64,000 nt of DNA from Streptosporangium lutulentum (GCF_030811455.1 NZ_JAUSQU010000001.1:2790001-2854000), one strand, 5' to 3'; shown: positions 7,087 to 15,228, numbered from the stretch's first letter. Translations and numbers: made by a program. The notes: generated from the sequence alone by a model not told the origin.

Positions 7087-7796
7087 CGTGTTCCTCTCAG
7101 AATGTCGAAACCGGGAAGTGCGTCCTGCTCGCCGCCGGGGACAGCGACAGGAGGCACACGTTTGGGCAGCGGCCGGCATGTCCGGTCGGCCAGCCACACG
7201 GCGATGGGCGGGAGGAGCTGGCAGCGCTGGTCGAAGATGGTCCCGCCGTTGAGCCAGCCGTCCGGGATACCGGTGGTGCTCGGGGGCGGGCAGTCGCCGC
7301 TCTGCTCCTCGCTGACGTCTTCCTGGCATGGGCACTGCTCGTACCGGTCGCCGTACTGGCGGACCATCCGGTCAGCGAAGGTGCGCGTCCAGGCGTTTCG
7401 TCGGATCCAGCCCGCGTTGATCAGCGACAACGGCAGCGTGCCTGCGCAGTCGCACCGGCAGGCCCACCGGCAGATCCGGTCAGCCAGCCACACCTGGGCG
7501 ACGACCGTACGTTGCGGCGCCCCGTCGATCGTGACGTGCTCGTACCGGTCTCGCTCGGTGAAGCACGCCGGGGCCACCCCCGACTTGTCGGCGATCATCC
7601 CCTCGCGGTTCTGGCGCGGGATGGCGTTGCACCTCTCATGCACGCCGCGGCTGCACTGGTGGCAGACGTCGCGCTGGCACTCGCACCGGGTGTAGAAGCC
7701 GGGCCTGACCTGGAACTCGACGCGGCGCATGCCGTCCGTCCAGACGTGCTGGCGGATCCAGTCCGCGGCCTCTTCCGGCATCAGCAGCTCGGTCAC
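7083..7796 (-). CDS. Cys-rich protein with repeated WLADR modules
   Basis: The 237-residue protein has three Cys-rich clusters: CECQRDVCHQC, CRWACRCDC and CPCQ. The phrase VWLADR-x-CR occurs twice, indicating internal duplication. The GTG at 7796 overlaps the upstream stop as GTGA and has GGGAG at 6 nt. It likely binds several metal ions. No family is recognised. Confidence 0.6.
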   Translation of the reverse strand: MTELLMPEEAADWIRQHVWTDGMRRVEFQVRPGFYTRCECQRDVCHQCSRGVHERCNAIPRQNREGMIADKSGVAPACFTERDRYEHVTIDGAPQRTVVAQVWLADRICRWACRCDCAGTLPLSLINAGWIRRNAWTRTFADRMVRQYGDRYEQCPCQEDVSEEQSGDCPPPSTTGIPDGWLNGGTIFDQRCQLLPPIAVWLADRTCRPLPKRVPPVAVPGGEQDALPGFDILRGTR

Positions 7797-8239
7797 AGCA
7801 TGCTCCCGAAGAGGTCGAGCTGGTCGCCGCCGACCGGCGCCGCTTCGGCGGCCCGCCGCTTGGCGGCCTCCGTGCCGACCGGCTGAGACATGTTCGTCTC
7901 CCGGTCGACCTCGTAATGCCACTGGCAGATGTCTGCCAGCCGCCCCTGGTAGAGGGCCTGATACCAGCCGCCGTGGAAGGCTCGCTCGTCCGCCAGCAGC
8001 TCCCGGGCGCGCTCGATCGTGGGCGCGTGCTCCTCCGAGATCATGCTCGTCCTGCCGCACGTGCCGTACTCGCACCGGGTCACCACCAGCGCGGCCAGCG
8101 GCGGCGCGTCCGGGTGCATGGCCGCCGCGAGTTCCCGCGCGTGAGCGACCGTCCGCACGTCGAACAGGAAGCGGGCCTCCGGGGCCGCGTCATACGGGGA
8201 TTTCACCGCCGCGTCGTAGAGCCAGATCCGGGCGGTCAT
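7793..8239 (-). CDS. Hypothetical protein with C-terminal clamp-binding motif
   Basis: The 148-residue protein has an unrecognised body with C56 and C61 (RCEYGTC) and a basic linker. The last residues are GGDQLDLFGSML; QLDLF is the consensus bacterial sliding-clamp (DnaN) binding pentapeptide. Clamp binding is inferred from the motif and its exposed terminal position. Coupled by ATGA to the WhiB gene upstream. Confidence 0.6.
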   Translation of the reverse strand: MTARIWLYDAAVKSPYDAAPEARFLFDVRTVAHARELAAAMHPDAPPLAALVVTRCEYGTCGRTSMISEEHAPTIERARELLADERAFHGGWYQALYQGRLADICQWHYEVDRETNMSQPVGTEAAKRRAAEAAPVGGDQLDLFGSML

Positions 8240-8649
8240 TGGGCCGCCGCCTTCCGGGCCGCGTACGCCGCTCGCGCGAGCTTGTTCGTGCAGGTCTTAC
8301 ACACCCGCGACCGCCCGCCGGTCATGCTGGTCTTCTTCACGAACTGCTCCAGTGGCTTCTCGTCGCCGCACTCCAGGCATTCGCGGGGCTCGTCGACCAG
8401 GCCGCCGTCGACCGGGCTGCTGCGGCGTTCTTCTCGTGTCAGTCCGGCCACGACCAGGTCCGGCAGTTGGTTTTTCCGAGTCGCCTTGGCGTGCTCGCTG
8501 CACTTGGCCAGCACGGGGCAGGCTGCGCACACCTTCTTCTGCTGGGCGATGTCCTCGGGCTCCTTGGATCCGAACAGCTTGCCGAGGTTGCCGCACGCGG
8601 CATCCCAGTGCCATGCCGGGATCGGCCCGATCACGTTGGGGAGCGTCAT
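8236..8649 (-). CDS. WhiB-family regulator fused to a C-terminal zinc ribbon
   Basis: Residues 13-76 match WhiB: C19, C41-AACP, C44, C50 for the 4Fe-4S cluster, then VVAGLTREERR, the basic turn region. WhiB proteins are actinobacterial Fe-S regulators that bind the sigma-A subunit, and phage copies (WhiBTM4) can silence host whiB genes. Residues 91-120 add CLECGDEKPLEQF and CKTC, a four-Cys ribbon seen in HNH-type phage proteins. That combination is unusual. The ATG at 8649 follows GGGAGGG and overlaps the upstream TGA. It probably tunes host transcription or cell wall and redox responses (inference). Confidence 0.85.
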   Translation of the reverse strand: MTLPNVIGPIPAWHWDAACGNLGKLFGSKEPEDIAQQKKVCAACPVLAKCSEHAKATRKNQLPDLVVAGLTREERRSSPVDGGLVDEPRECLECGDEKPLEQFVKKTSMTGGRSRVCKTCTNKLARAAYAARKAAAQ

Positions 8650-8888
8650 CGGCCCTCCCTGTGGTTGAAACGGGCCCATTCCCGCTCTATGCGCCGTTCG
8701 TTCCGGCGCTTCCGTACGGCGCGGCGCACGTCCTGGGCGATGCCCTCGCCGACGAACAGCGCGGTGAGAGCCATGCTGATCGCGCCAATGGTGATCAGCG
8801 TGTACCTCAGCGGGGACCACACGGAGCTGAGGGCTATCAGGGCGGCCGCGAGTGCCAGCCACACGACTAGGACAAGGTTCGTTTTCAA
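8646..8888 (-). CDS. Small two-helix membrane protein
   Basis: The 80-residue protein has two hydrophobic helices (about residues 4-22 and 28-48) and a strongly basic cytoplasmic tail (RRAVRKRRNERR). The start is TTG at 8888, set by GAGGAGA just upstream. It is the first gene after a strong hairpin (8908-8935), within a run of envelope genes. Confidence 0.6.
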   Translation of the reverse strand: MKTNLVLVVWLALAAALIALSSVWSPLRYTLITIGAISMALTALFVGEGIAQDVRRAVRKRRNERRIEREWARFNHREGR

Positions 8889-8907
8889 CGTCTCTCCTCA
8901 GGGGGAT

Positions 8908-8935
8908 GAGGGCCGCGCCGGGTAGCGCGGCCCTC
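8908..8935 (-). terminator. Intergenic GC-rich hairpin
   Basis: GAGGGCCGCGC and GCGCGGCCCTC form perfect 11-bp arms around a 6-nt loop, with outer GGGGG/CCCCC. It lies just after the stop of the SPFH lipoprotein gene. Confidence 0.65.
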
Positions 8936-8942
8936 CCCCGGC

Positions 8943-9833
8943 TTACTTCTGGCCAGCGTTGACGTTGACGCCGTTGCTGCCGCCAACGACGACCGTTGCC
9001 TTACCGGACTCCACAGCCTTGAGCTGCACGTACGCCTCCGGACCGAGGACGTCCACGAGCTTCCTCATGGACTCCAGCTCGGTGTCGACCTTCGTGTTGA
9101 TCTGCTGCTGGGCGAGGTTTTGCGCCTTCGCGGCCTCGACCGCCGCGAGCGCCTTCACCAGCTCCTCCGGCGGCTCGGGCTTCTGGATCGTCAGGACGAT
9201 GTCGCCGCAGTCACCGGAACCGGCGTAGCTGGGCTGGCAGAAGAACTGACCGCGCGCGGTCTCCTGGATGTAGCCCCGCGCCAGCTCCCCGACGCGCTTC
9301 TCCCACGCCTGCTTCGTCGCCGGGTCGTTGAACAGCTTGCGCCACTCGAACTCCTGGGAAGCGGCGTCGAGCGCCCGATCCAGCGGAACCCGCAGGTAGG
9401 TGCTGAGCATCTGGTTCCATCCGGCCTCGCTGCGGTCCAGGCCGGTGCCGTAGAAGAAGGCGCTGAACTTCCGGCCGATGCGGTCGTGGAACTGCTGCAG
9501 CGTCTTGCAGTCGGTGTTGAGCGCGAACGTCACCACGCCGGGAACGGTCATCTTGACGTTGTCCTTGGACACGACTTCCAGCGGCTTGGACTCGGCACCC
9601 TCAGAGCCGGAGAAGTCGAACGTGCGCTGCCCTGCCGGGTAGGTCCACGAGTTGTCGCTGATGCTGACGCTTTCCCTCTTGGACGGGTTGACGCACTTCT
9701 CGAACTTGGTCGCGGATCCCATCGCGCCGTAGTAGACGACCGCCGTCTCATCGGGCTCGGTGTTGACGGAGGCGCACGCCGTGGCGGCGAAGGCGAGCAG
9801 CGCGATCAGGGGGATGGTCTTGCGGGGGTTCAT
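8943..9833 (-). CDS. SPFH/band-7 domain lipoprotein
   Basis: The 296-residue protein has an N-terminal signal ending in a lipobox (FAATAC, Cys at residue 20), so it is probably a lipid-anchored extracytoplasmic protein. A central SPFH-like region (about residues 40-190, VPGVVTFALN...) is followed by a helical stretch (AAVEAAKAQNLAQQQI) and a GSNGVNV tail typical of SPFH proteins. SPFH proteins oligomerise on membranes. It is unusual that this one is a lipoprotein. The ATG at 9833 overlaps the upstream TGA; GGAAGG is 7 nt away. The three genes upstream are small membrane proteins or helical proteins, suggesting one envelope complex (inference). Confidence 0.7.
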   Translation of the reverse strand: MNPRKTIPLIALLAFAATACASVNTEPDETAVVYYGAMGSATKFEKCVNPSKRESVSISDNSWTYPAGQRTFDFSGSEGAESKPLEVVSKDNVKMTVPGVVTFALNTDCKTLQQFHDRIGRKFSAFFYGTGLDRSEAGWNQMLSTYLRVPLDRALDAASQEFEWRKLFNDPATKQAWEKRVGELARGYIQETARGQFFCQPSYAGSGDCGDIVLTIQKPEPPEELVKALAAVEAAKAQNLAQQQINTKVDTELESMRKLVDVLGPEAYVQLKAVESGKATVVVGGSNGVNVNAGQK

Positions 9834-10099
9834 CGGATGACCTTCCGAGGTGAGGGGTTGGTGTGGAATGCGCGGACCTGGGCTGTGACGGTCTGCGCGA
9901 AGTAGTCGATGTCCTGGTTCTGGATCGCCAGGGCGTACAGGCTGGCGACGAACTCCTCGTAGCGGGTGAGCTCCTCCCGGGTGTGGACGAGCTCCTGCTT
10001 GGCGCGGCGGGCGTCCGGGGTGCGGGTCGTCATCCAGACGACGACGACGACCGCGACGGCGACCACAGCGACGACGATCACCGGGATGAGGAACCTCAT
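9830..10099 (-). CDS. Membrane-anchored coiled-coil protein
   Basis: In this 89-residue protein one N-terminal transmembrane helix (residues 3-23, Val-rich) is followed by a helical, probably coiled-coil domain (AKQELVHTREELTRYEEF). GGGA precedes the ATG at 10099, which overlaps the upstream stop. It probably partners with the SPFH lipoprotein encoded next. Confidence 0.6.
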   Translation of the reverse strand: MRFLIPVIVVAVVAVAVVVVVWMTTRTPDARRAKQELVHTREELTRYEEFVASLYALAIQNQDIDYFAQTVTAQVRAFHTNPSPRKVIR

Positions 10100-10419
10100 C
10101 GGGTTCCCTCCTCGGCCGCGGCGGTGCCGTCCGCGTCGACTAGGCCGGCGGCGCTGGTTAGCTGGGTGAGCGTCCATTGCCCGGTCAGGTTCATGGTCTG
10201 CAGCTCGCCGCATCCGTCGCACCGCTTGAGCACGGCGGTCTGAGCGTGCTGGAACGGGAACGGGGGTAGAGGGGTAGCCGCCAGCGTCTCCCACTGGCAC
10301 TCGTGGCGGCTGGGTCGCGTGTCGCCAGCAGCGAGCCCGAGGTAGCCGAACACGACGGCGATGCCGAGGACGACCACGACGAAAATGAAGAGGGCCGCCT
10401 CCATGGGGCCTTCGATCAC
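10096..10419 (-). CDS. Membrane protein with Cys knuckle
   Basis: In this 107-residue protein a transmembrane helix (residues about 8-30) is followed by a domain with CDGCGE and an upstream single Cys, a possible metal site. The GTG at 10419 overlaps the upstream TGA as GTGA, with AGGGAG at 7 nt. Confidence 0.55.
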   Translation of the reverse strand: MIEGPMEAALFIFVVVVLGIAVVFGYLGLAAGDTRPSRHECQWETLAATPLPPFPFQHAQTAVLKRCDGCGELQTMNLTGQWTLTQLTSAAGLVDADGTAAAEEGTR

Positions 10420-10709
10420 TGGACAACTCCCTGTAACTTCCGGCTATCTGTAGTGCTCGCGAGGGGTGCGGCGGTGCCGCCCTCCTGGTCACCCAGGAGA
10501 GCAGCAGCCACCTCGATCGTGAGATCCATCCGGCGCGCCTGGAGTGCGCTCCGCAGGTCCCCGATCGTCGGCAGGTCGGCGAGCTGGCCGATCTGCCACA
10601 TGATCGTGTCGTTGATGTCCTTGGCGTAGGCGCCGAAGGTGCGCCTCCTGGCATCCCAGGAGGCGAACACCCGCACCATTCCGACGCCTCGGAACATTCG
10701 TGCTTGCAT
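10416..10709 (-). CDS. Hypothetical protein
   Basis: The 97-residue protein is not recognised. It starts by TGATG overlap with the HU gene stop and lacks its own clear ribosome binding site, so it is probably translated by coupling. Confidence 0.5.
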   Translation of the reverse strand: MQARMFRGVGMVRVFASWDARRRTFGAYAKDINDTIMWQIGQLADLPTIGDLRSALQARRMDLTIEVAAALLGDQEGGTAAPLASTTDSRKLQGVVQ

Positions 10710-11044
10710 CAGGGCTTGGCCGCCTTCTTCTGCTGCGCTTCCTTGGCCAGGCCCTCGAAGTTCGGGGAGGTCTTGAAGCGGATCTTCCACGTCTCGGCGA
10801 CGTTCACCGTCTCCCCGGTGTTGGGGTTGCGGGCGGTGCGGGCGGGCTTGTGAACCAGCTCCCACGACCCGAACCCGGTGATCCGCACCTTGTTGCCCTT
10901 GGCGACCTTGTCCTGAATGGCAGCCATAAACGCGACATAGGCCTTATCCATGAGCTTCGGGTCCGCCTTGAACGCCTCCTCCTTGATGTCGGCGATCGAG
11001 ACGGCGTGGGCGATGATGTCGCCCTTGCGGAGGGTGTCAGCCAT
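10709..11044 (-). CDS. HU/IHF-family DNA-bending protein
   Basis: The 111-residue protein follows the HU fold: an N-terminal helical pair, then VRITGFGSWELV, the DNA-binding arm KPARTARNPNTGETVNV (with the RNP that intercalates into DNA), and a return strand. A short Lys-rich tail (KKAAKP) resembles mycobacterial-type HU. HU proteins bend DNA during replication, recombination and packaging. Encoding its own HU may help the element control its serine-integrase complexes or origin (inference). ATG at 11044 with AAGGA at 7 nt. Confidence 0.9.
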   Translation of the reverse strand: MADTLRKGDIIAHAVSIADIKEEAFKADPKLMDKAYVAFMAAIQDKVAKGNKVRITGFGSWELVHKPARTARNPNTGETVNVAETWKIRFKTSPNFEGLAKEAQQKKAAKP

Positions 11045-11070
11045 GTGTCTTTCCTTTTCTGTGTTGGAGA

Positions 11071-11604
11071 TCAGTTGGCCGGTGTCGGAAGGGACACCGG
11101 AGCGGTTGGGGCTTGCGGGAACTGGTGGATCTGGGCCGGTGCGGACTGCTGGGTGTTCAGGACGGCCAGGCCGGTGCTGGAGCAGTCCGGGCAGCCCGTC
11201 CCGTTGCACGTCGAGCAGGGCTGAACCTCAGGCGACACCGGGTGGCACGGCCCGTCGAGACGGTGCACCAGGCGCTGGTCATCGGACGCGCCACACGAGC
11301 AGGGCCGCCGGAACATGGCGCCCGCCGCGGTCGCGCCCTGCTGCGTGGCGTGGGCCAGCGCCCGGTGCTGCTCCTGCTGCTTCAGGAACGCGATCCTGGC
11401 CAGCAGATCCCGGTGGCCACGGTCAGCTTCGTCCCTGATTTTGCGGATCAGTTCGGCCACTTCGCCGAGCTGGGTCAGGTCGTTCGCCGACGAGGGGATC
11501 CGGTACGAGCCAATGGCGAGCACCACCTCGTTCTCATTGCGAACGTAAGCGATCTCCTCAGCAACGAGGGGGGTGTACTGCGCGTAGATGGGATGCACTG
11601 CCAT
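11071..11604 (-). CDS. Protein with DnaJ-type Cys-rich motif
   Basis: In this 177-residue protein a helical N-terminal half carries many basic residues. CSCG at about residue 102 is followed by PCSTCNGTGCPDCSSTG (about 129-145), which resembles the CxxCxGxG zinc modules of DnaJ. A Pro/Gln tail follows. It lacks a J domain; one is encoded at 3596-4147. ATG at 11604 with AAGGAG; an ACCAACCC box lies upstream. Confidence 0.6.
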   Translation of the reverse strand: MAVHPIYAQYTPLVAEEIAYVRNENEVVLAIGSYRIPSSANDLTQLGEVAELIRKIRDEADRGHRDLLARIAFLKQQEQHRALAHATQQGATAAGAMFRRPCSCGASDDQRLVHRLDGPCHPVSPEVQPCSTCNGTGCPDCSSTGLAVLNTQQSAPAQIHQFPQAPTAPVSLPTPAN

Positions 11605-11634
11605 TGCGGTTCTCCTTGAGAGGGAGGGTTGGTG

Positions 11635-11659
11635 CCCCGGCCCTGGGTACGGGCCGGGG
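11635..11659 (-). terminator. Intergenic GC-rich hairpin
   Basis: CCCCGGCCC and GGGCCGGGG are perfect 9-bp arms with a 7-nt loop after the RDF gene stop. No T-tract is present. Confidence 0.55.
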
Positions 11660-11672
11660 GTGAAACAGGGGG

Positions 11673-13355
11673 TCAGTTCTCGGCGCGGGCTTCCTGGATG
11701 GCGGAGACCATCGCGTCGTAGGTGCCGTCGTCGCCGTCAGCGGACTCCAGGACGTCGATGGCCGCCTGGACCTGCTCCGGGGTCGGCGGGGCGGCCGCGG
11801 TGACGATGTCACCGGTGATGGCGCTGATGTCTCGCAGGACCTCTTCCACGGCGGTGATGCCGATCTGGGCGAACAGGCCCAGCATGTAGTTCCGGCGCGC
11901 GGCCGGGTCCTGCTGCTGCTCCTGCTGGGCGGCCTTGGTCTGCTTGGCCGGGTGAGTGATCGGCATCCCCTGCAGGATCTTCATCACCTTGTCGGCGTCC
12001 CGCTCCGTCAGGTCCCGGGTGGAGGTGATCGGGCGGCCGACCTTTTCCGTCAGCCACGCCGCCTTCGCCTCCTTGTTCGCGGCAGTGCTGCCCCTACCGG
12101 TGTGTGAGGTGATGCCGCGCTCGCCGATCGCGATGTTGAGCGGGGTCAGCCGCGCCTCCGACACCGGGACGTCTTCGGGATCGTCGACGATCTCGGCGTC
12201 CTCGATCTCGTCATCCGGAGGGATCACGACATCCTCGGCGGCGCGGCCGGCGGGGGCCTGCACGGTCGGAGCCTGCTCCGCGGGCGGCTCGGGGGCCTGG
12301 ATCGTCGCGAGGAACGCCTCCAGCTCCTCAGCTGTGGCCTCCTCGATCTTCCGTCCTCGTGTGAAGTCCGTGAACGTGCGGTGCAGCGCGTCCATGTCGC
12401 CGCCCGCCCAGGCGGTGACGACGTTCTTCCACGCCTCAGCGATCCGTTCGAGTTCCTTGACCCGTGCGCCTGCCGCCGCCTCGATCTGCTTGCCGGTGGT
12501 CGTCCACACGTCACGGTCGGCCTTGGCCTTCCGCCACAGCTCGATCACCGTGTCACGGGTCTGCGCGACACCGATCATCGCGATGTAGTCGGGCTGGTCG
12601 GACTTGGCCGACTCGATCGCGAGCCGGTCCTCGCCGTCCCCGGCGCCCAGCTCCGCGAGGGTGGGCGCGGCGGCCATGATGCGCGCCGCCGCCTGCCCGG
12701 AGGTCATGCCCCGGATCGACGCCGAGACCTTGGTGTAGCGCTTGACCTTGCCCTTTTCGCGGCCCGTGCCGGGAACAAGCCAGATGGTGATCGGGACCGC
12801 CACCTTGTTGCCGAACATGCCAGCAACCATGTCGACGAAGCCCGGCAGCTCCGCCCCGGCGTTCGCCCCTTTGGTCTCCAGCAGCCACGTCCCGATGTCC
12901 TCGACCTCGCCCAGCCACAGGTTCATCCGCGTGTAGAGCTTGCACGCCTGGTCCTTCGGGAGGTCGGGGTTCTCCCAGAACCTCGGCCCCCACTGCGCCT
13001 TGCACACGCAGGGCCGGTTCAGGTTCTCCACGGTCTCGCCGTTGCAGCGGGCCTGCTTGCCGCCCCGCGACCACTTCTCGTACGCCTGGTCGAGAGGGTC
13101 ACGGCCGGGCGGGAGGATCGCGTCGAGGGACGTCAGATCGGGGTTCATCAGCCGCCACTGCCTGCCGCCGTCGCCCTGCGGCTTCCACTGCTCGACGTCG
13201 CCGCCGTAGACGTCGGCCAGCCCTCGGATGGGCTGCTCGAACTCTGAGGTCGGGATGAAGAACTCCGACGCCTTCGGTCGCCCCTCGTAGGTGCCGAGGC
13301 GGATCCGGCCGATCGTGCGGAGCCTGTGCTGCATGCCTATGATGCGACCGCCCAT
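11673..13355 (-). CDS. Recombination directionality factor (phiC31 gp3-like) with long acidic C-terminal extension
   Basis: The N-terminal about 240 residues match the gp3-like RDF family of actinobacterial phages: MGGRIIGMQHRLRTIGRIR start, VYGGDVEQW, an LPPG element, a Cys cluster (CNGETVENLNRPCVC) and TRMNLWLGEVEDIGTWLLET. In phiC31 this protein binds the serine integrase and switches it to excision. Residues about 350-560 are low-complexity, acidic and helical and have no counterpart I recognise. Total length is 560. Its partner is the integrase at 38503-40119. Start ATG at 13355 by TGATG overlap with the nuclease gene; GAGGAAG upstream. Confidence 0.8.
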   Translation of the reverse strand: MGGRIIGMQHRLRTIGRIRLGTYEGRPKASEFFIPTSEFEQPIRGLADVYGGDVEQWKPQGDGGRQWRLMNPDLTSLDAILPPGRDPLDQAYEKWSRGGKQARCNGETVENLNRPCVCKAQWGPRFWENPDLPKDQACKLYTRMNLWLGEVEDIGTWLLETKGANAGAELPGFVDMVAGMFGNKVAVPITIWLVPGTGREKGKVKRYTKVSASIRGMTSGQAAARIMAAAPTLAELGAGDGEDRLAIESAKSDQPDYIAMIGVAQTRDTVIELWRKAKADRDVWTTTGKQIEAAAGARVKELERIAEAWKNVVTAWAGGDMDALHRTFTDFTRGRKIEEATAEELEAFLATIQAPEPPAEQAPTVQAPAGRAAEDVVIPPDDEIEDAEIVDDPEDVPVSEARLTPLNIAIGERGITSHTGRGSTAANKEAKAAWLTEKVGRPITSTRDLTERDADKVMKILQGMPITHPAKQTKAAQQEQQQDPAARRNYMLGLFAQIGITAVEEVLRDISAITGDIVTAAAPPTPEQVQAAIDVLESADGDDGTYDAMVSAIQEARAEN

Positions 13356-14449
13356 CAGGCTGCTTCCTCTCTGGTCTCGTCGTCGAGGGTCAGGGGCTCG
13401 CCGATGACGTTCTTGGCGAGGCCGGTGTTGAACTCCGCGAGGCGGCGAACGATCTGGAACACCTCGTACATGTCGTCGCCGCACCTCGCGGGGTAGAGGT
13501 TGTAGCCCTCCGGGCGAAGGTGCAGGATCACGCCCACGTCGTGCCGGGGCGGCAGCTTGACGCGCTCGCCGTCACGGAGCCAGCCCCAGGGGGCCGCCCG
13601 GTAGGCGGCCATCTGCAGGCCGGCCGAGGCGTAGACGCCGTGCACGCTGCCGTCGTAGGTCGTGCCGTTCAGCGTGCCGCCGGTCTTGGTGTCACCGGGG
13701 AAGATGGTGTCTTCGGGCACGCCGAGCTTCTTCGCGAGCGGCCGGGAGTAGAACAGGTAGTCGAGCGTCCCGGCGAACGGGTCGTCGTAGTTCGCGACGA
13801 CCATCTCCGAGGCGTAGAAGTCGATCTCCCACTCCTCCACCCACTTGTTGAAGTGGGTGATGTACGGCGCGAGGTCTGGGTTGGCCAGCAGCCGGATCGG
13901 CGCGGGCTCACCGAGGACTTTGCACTCGATCAGCTTGTGCACCGCGGACCCGACGTCGGCGCGCTCGTCCTTGCGGCGGGTGGGTTCTTGCTTGAGCCAC
14001 TTGATGAACTCGGCCCGGTCATCCTCGGTGCGGGAGGCCCGCAGCATGTCGGACACGTTGTCCATCGCGGTCTCGGCGACGACCTTGGCCGCCCAGAACG
14101 TCAGCGCCTCGTTGCTGGTGCCCTGGTTGAGGATCGTCGTCACCGACCGCAGCAGCACGCCGGTGGCGGGGTCCTTATAGAACCCGGCCTTGGAGCGGCG
14201 CGGGATCCGGGCGGTGAGGATCGGCGCTCCGGAGCCGGTGCAGGGCAGCACGTCGCCCTTGTTCACCTTGTGCTTGCGGATCGTGCCGGTCTTGTTGACC
14301 TTCTGGATGGCCGAGCACTCCGGGCAGGGGTAGACCTCGGGGAACACTGCCAGGTCTTCGGCCTCGGGCCAGTCAGTGGCCTCGTCCAGGTCGCTGACAG
14401 CGGTGGCCTCGACCAGTTCCTCGATGGCGGGGGCTGCGAGTCGGCTCAC
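13355..14449 (-). CDS. PD-(D/E)XK (RecB/Cas4-like) nuclease
   Basis: The 364-residue protein has ADVGSAVHKLIE (motif with conserved His), FAGTLDYLF (catalytic Asp), PGDTKTGG (D-x-K) and SAGLQMAAYRA (QxxxY). These give the order of the RecB-type nuclease fold. An N-terminal CPEC ... C set suggests a zinc finger. Phage proteins of this group process DNA ends for recombination. It overlaps the RDF gene, linking recombination functions. ATG at 14449 by ATGA overlap. Confidence 0.75.
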   Translation of the reverse strand: MSRLAAPAIEELVEATAVSDLDEATDWPEAEDLAVFPEVYPCPECSAIQKVNKTGTIRKHKVNKGDVLPCTGSGAPILTARIPRRSKAGFYKDPATGVLLRSVTTILNQGTSNEALTFWAAKVVAETAMDNVSDMLRASRTEDDRAEFIKWLKQEPTRRKDERADVGSAVHKLIECKVLGEPAPIRLLANPDLAPYITHFNKWVEEWEIDFYASEMVVANYDDPFAGTLDYLFYSRPLAKKLGVPEDTIFPGDTKTGGTLNGTTYDGSVHGVYASAGLQMAAYRAAPWGWLRDGERVKLPPRHDVGVILHLRPEGYNLYPARCGDDMYEVFQIVRRLAEFNTGLAKNVIGEPLTLDDETREEAA

Positions 14450-14760
14450 AGTCCACGCTCCAGGCGGTACATGGCCTCGGCGTACTCGCCGATGTCCGGG
14501 CCTCCCCGCCAGGGGACCGTCCGGGGCTCGTCGGCCTCGATGCTGGCCATCACGCCGAGCGCGGCGTTGATGAGGTTGTCGGCGTGCTCGTCCGCGTGGA
14601 CGGGCGCATGCCCGTCCTCCTGGAGGAGATCAACGAGGAGTCCCCGCAGCGGAGCGAACGCCGGGCACGTGTAGTGCCGGGCGGCGCGCATGGCGACGAT
14701 GGCCAGCTTCCGGTCATACGGAAGCTTGTTGCTAGCGATGGTGCTAGCAAGAGCGGTCAC
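14446..14760 (-). CDS. Hypothetical protein with GCTAGC repeats in its first codons
   Basis: The 104-residue helical protein is not recognised. The start is GTG at 14760, because a strong AAGGAG lies 9 nt upstream; the in-frame ATG further upstream would place that ribosome binding site inside the gene. Codons 4-11 contain two GCTAGC words in an inverted arrangement (14729-14750), which could fold over the initiation region. Confidence 0.6.
   Translation of the reverse strand: MTALASTIASNKLPYDRKLAIVAMRAARHYTCPAFAPLRGLLVDLLQEDGHAPVHADEHADNLINAALGVMASIEADEPRTVPWRGGPDIGEYAEAMYRLERGL
14729..14750 (-). promoter_or_regulatory. GCTAGC dyad inside the start of a gene
   Basis: TTGCTAGC and GCTAGCAA are perfect arms with a 6-nt loop, lying within codons 4-11 of the gene at 14446-14760. 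It belongs to the GCTAGC hairpin family of this element. Confidence 0.6.
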
Positions 14761-14795
14761 GGTGTTCTTCTCCTTATCTGTGGTCGGTGGGTTGG

Positions 14796-15206
14796 TCACG
14801 AGACGGTTTGGGTGGACCGTCGACGCTGGGTGGGTATGTCGGCTTCGGTGAGCTCGGCCTTCGCCATGGCGATGCGTACAGCGAGGTCGGCGAGTTCGTT
14901 CCTGCTGTCCTGTATGGCCTGCTGGAGCTGGGCGAGCGTCTCTTCGGCCTCGGCGACCTGCCGGGGCACGAAGCTTTCCAGCAGGTACTCGGTCAGGAGT
15001 ACCCGTGGGATGCGGTAGCTCCGCTTGCCGGTGGCGATGTAGCTGAGCCGGTTGTCCTGCAGGAGGTACAGGACGGTGCGGGCGGTCACTCCGAGCACCT
15101 TCGCGACCTGGTCGACGGTGAGCATCAGCTCGCCGGTCGGCTCGCGGGTGTCAATGAGGTCCGCGACGACCTGCTCCGGCGTTGTTGCCGTGTTTGCGCT
15201 GGTCAT
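14796..15206 (-). CDS. Excisionase-type (MerR-like HTH) DNA-binding protein
   Basis: In this 136-residue protein, residues about 28-75 form an excisionase-family winged HTH: LTVDQVAKVLGVTARTVLYLL, then GKRSYRIPRVLL. A long helix, likely coiled coil, follows. It is the first leftward gene from the control region. Such proteins act as cro-like regulators or recombination accessory factors. The start is ATG at 15206, 5 nt after GGGAGG. Its promoter (15265-15292) overlaps a TTCGCGAA site. Confidence 0.75.
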   Translation of the reverse strand: MTSANTATTPEQVVADLIDTREPTGELMLTVDQVAKVLGVTARTVLYLLQDNRLSYIATGKRSYRIPRVLLTEYLLESFVPRQVAEAEETLAQLQQAIQDSRNELADLAVRIAMAKAELTEADIPTQRRRSTQTVS

Positions 15207-15228
15207 TGGCACCTCCCGATTGCTTCGT

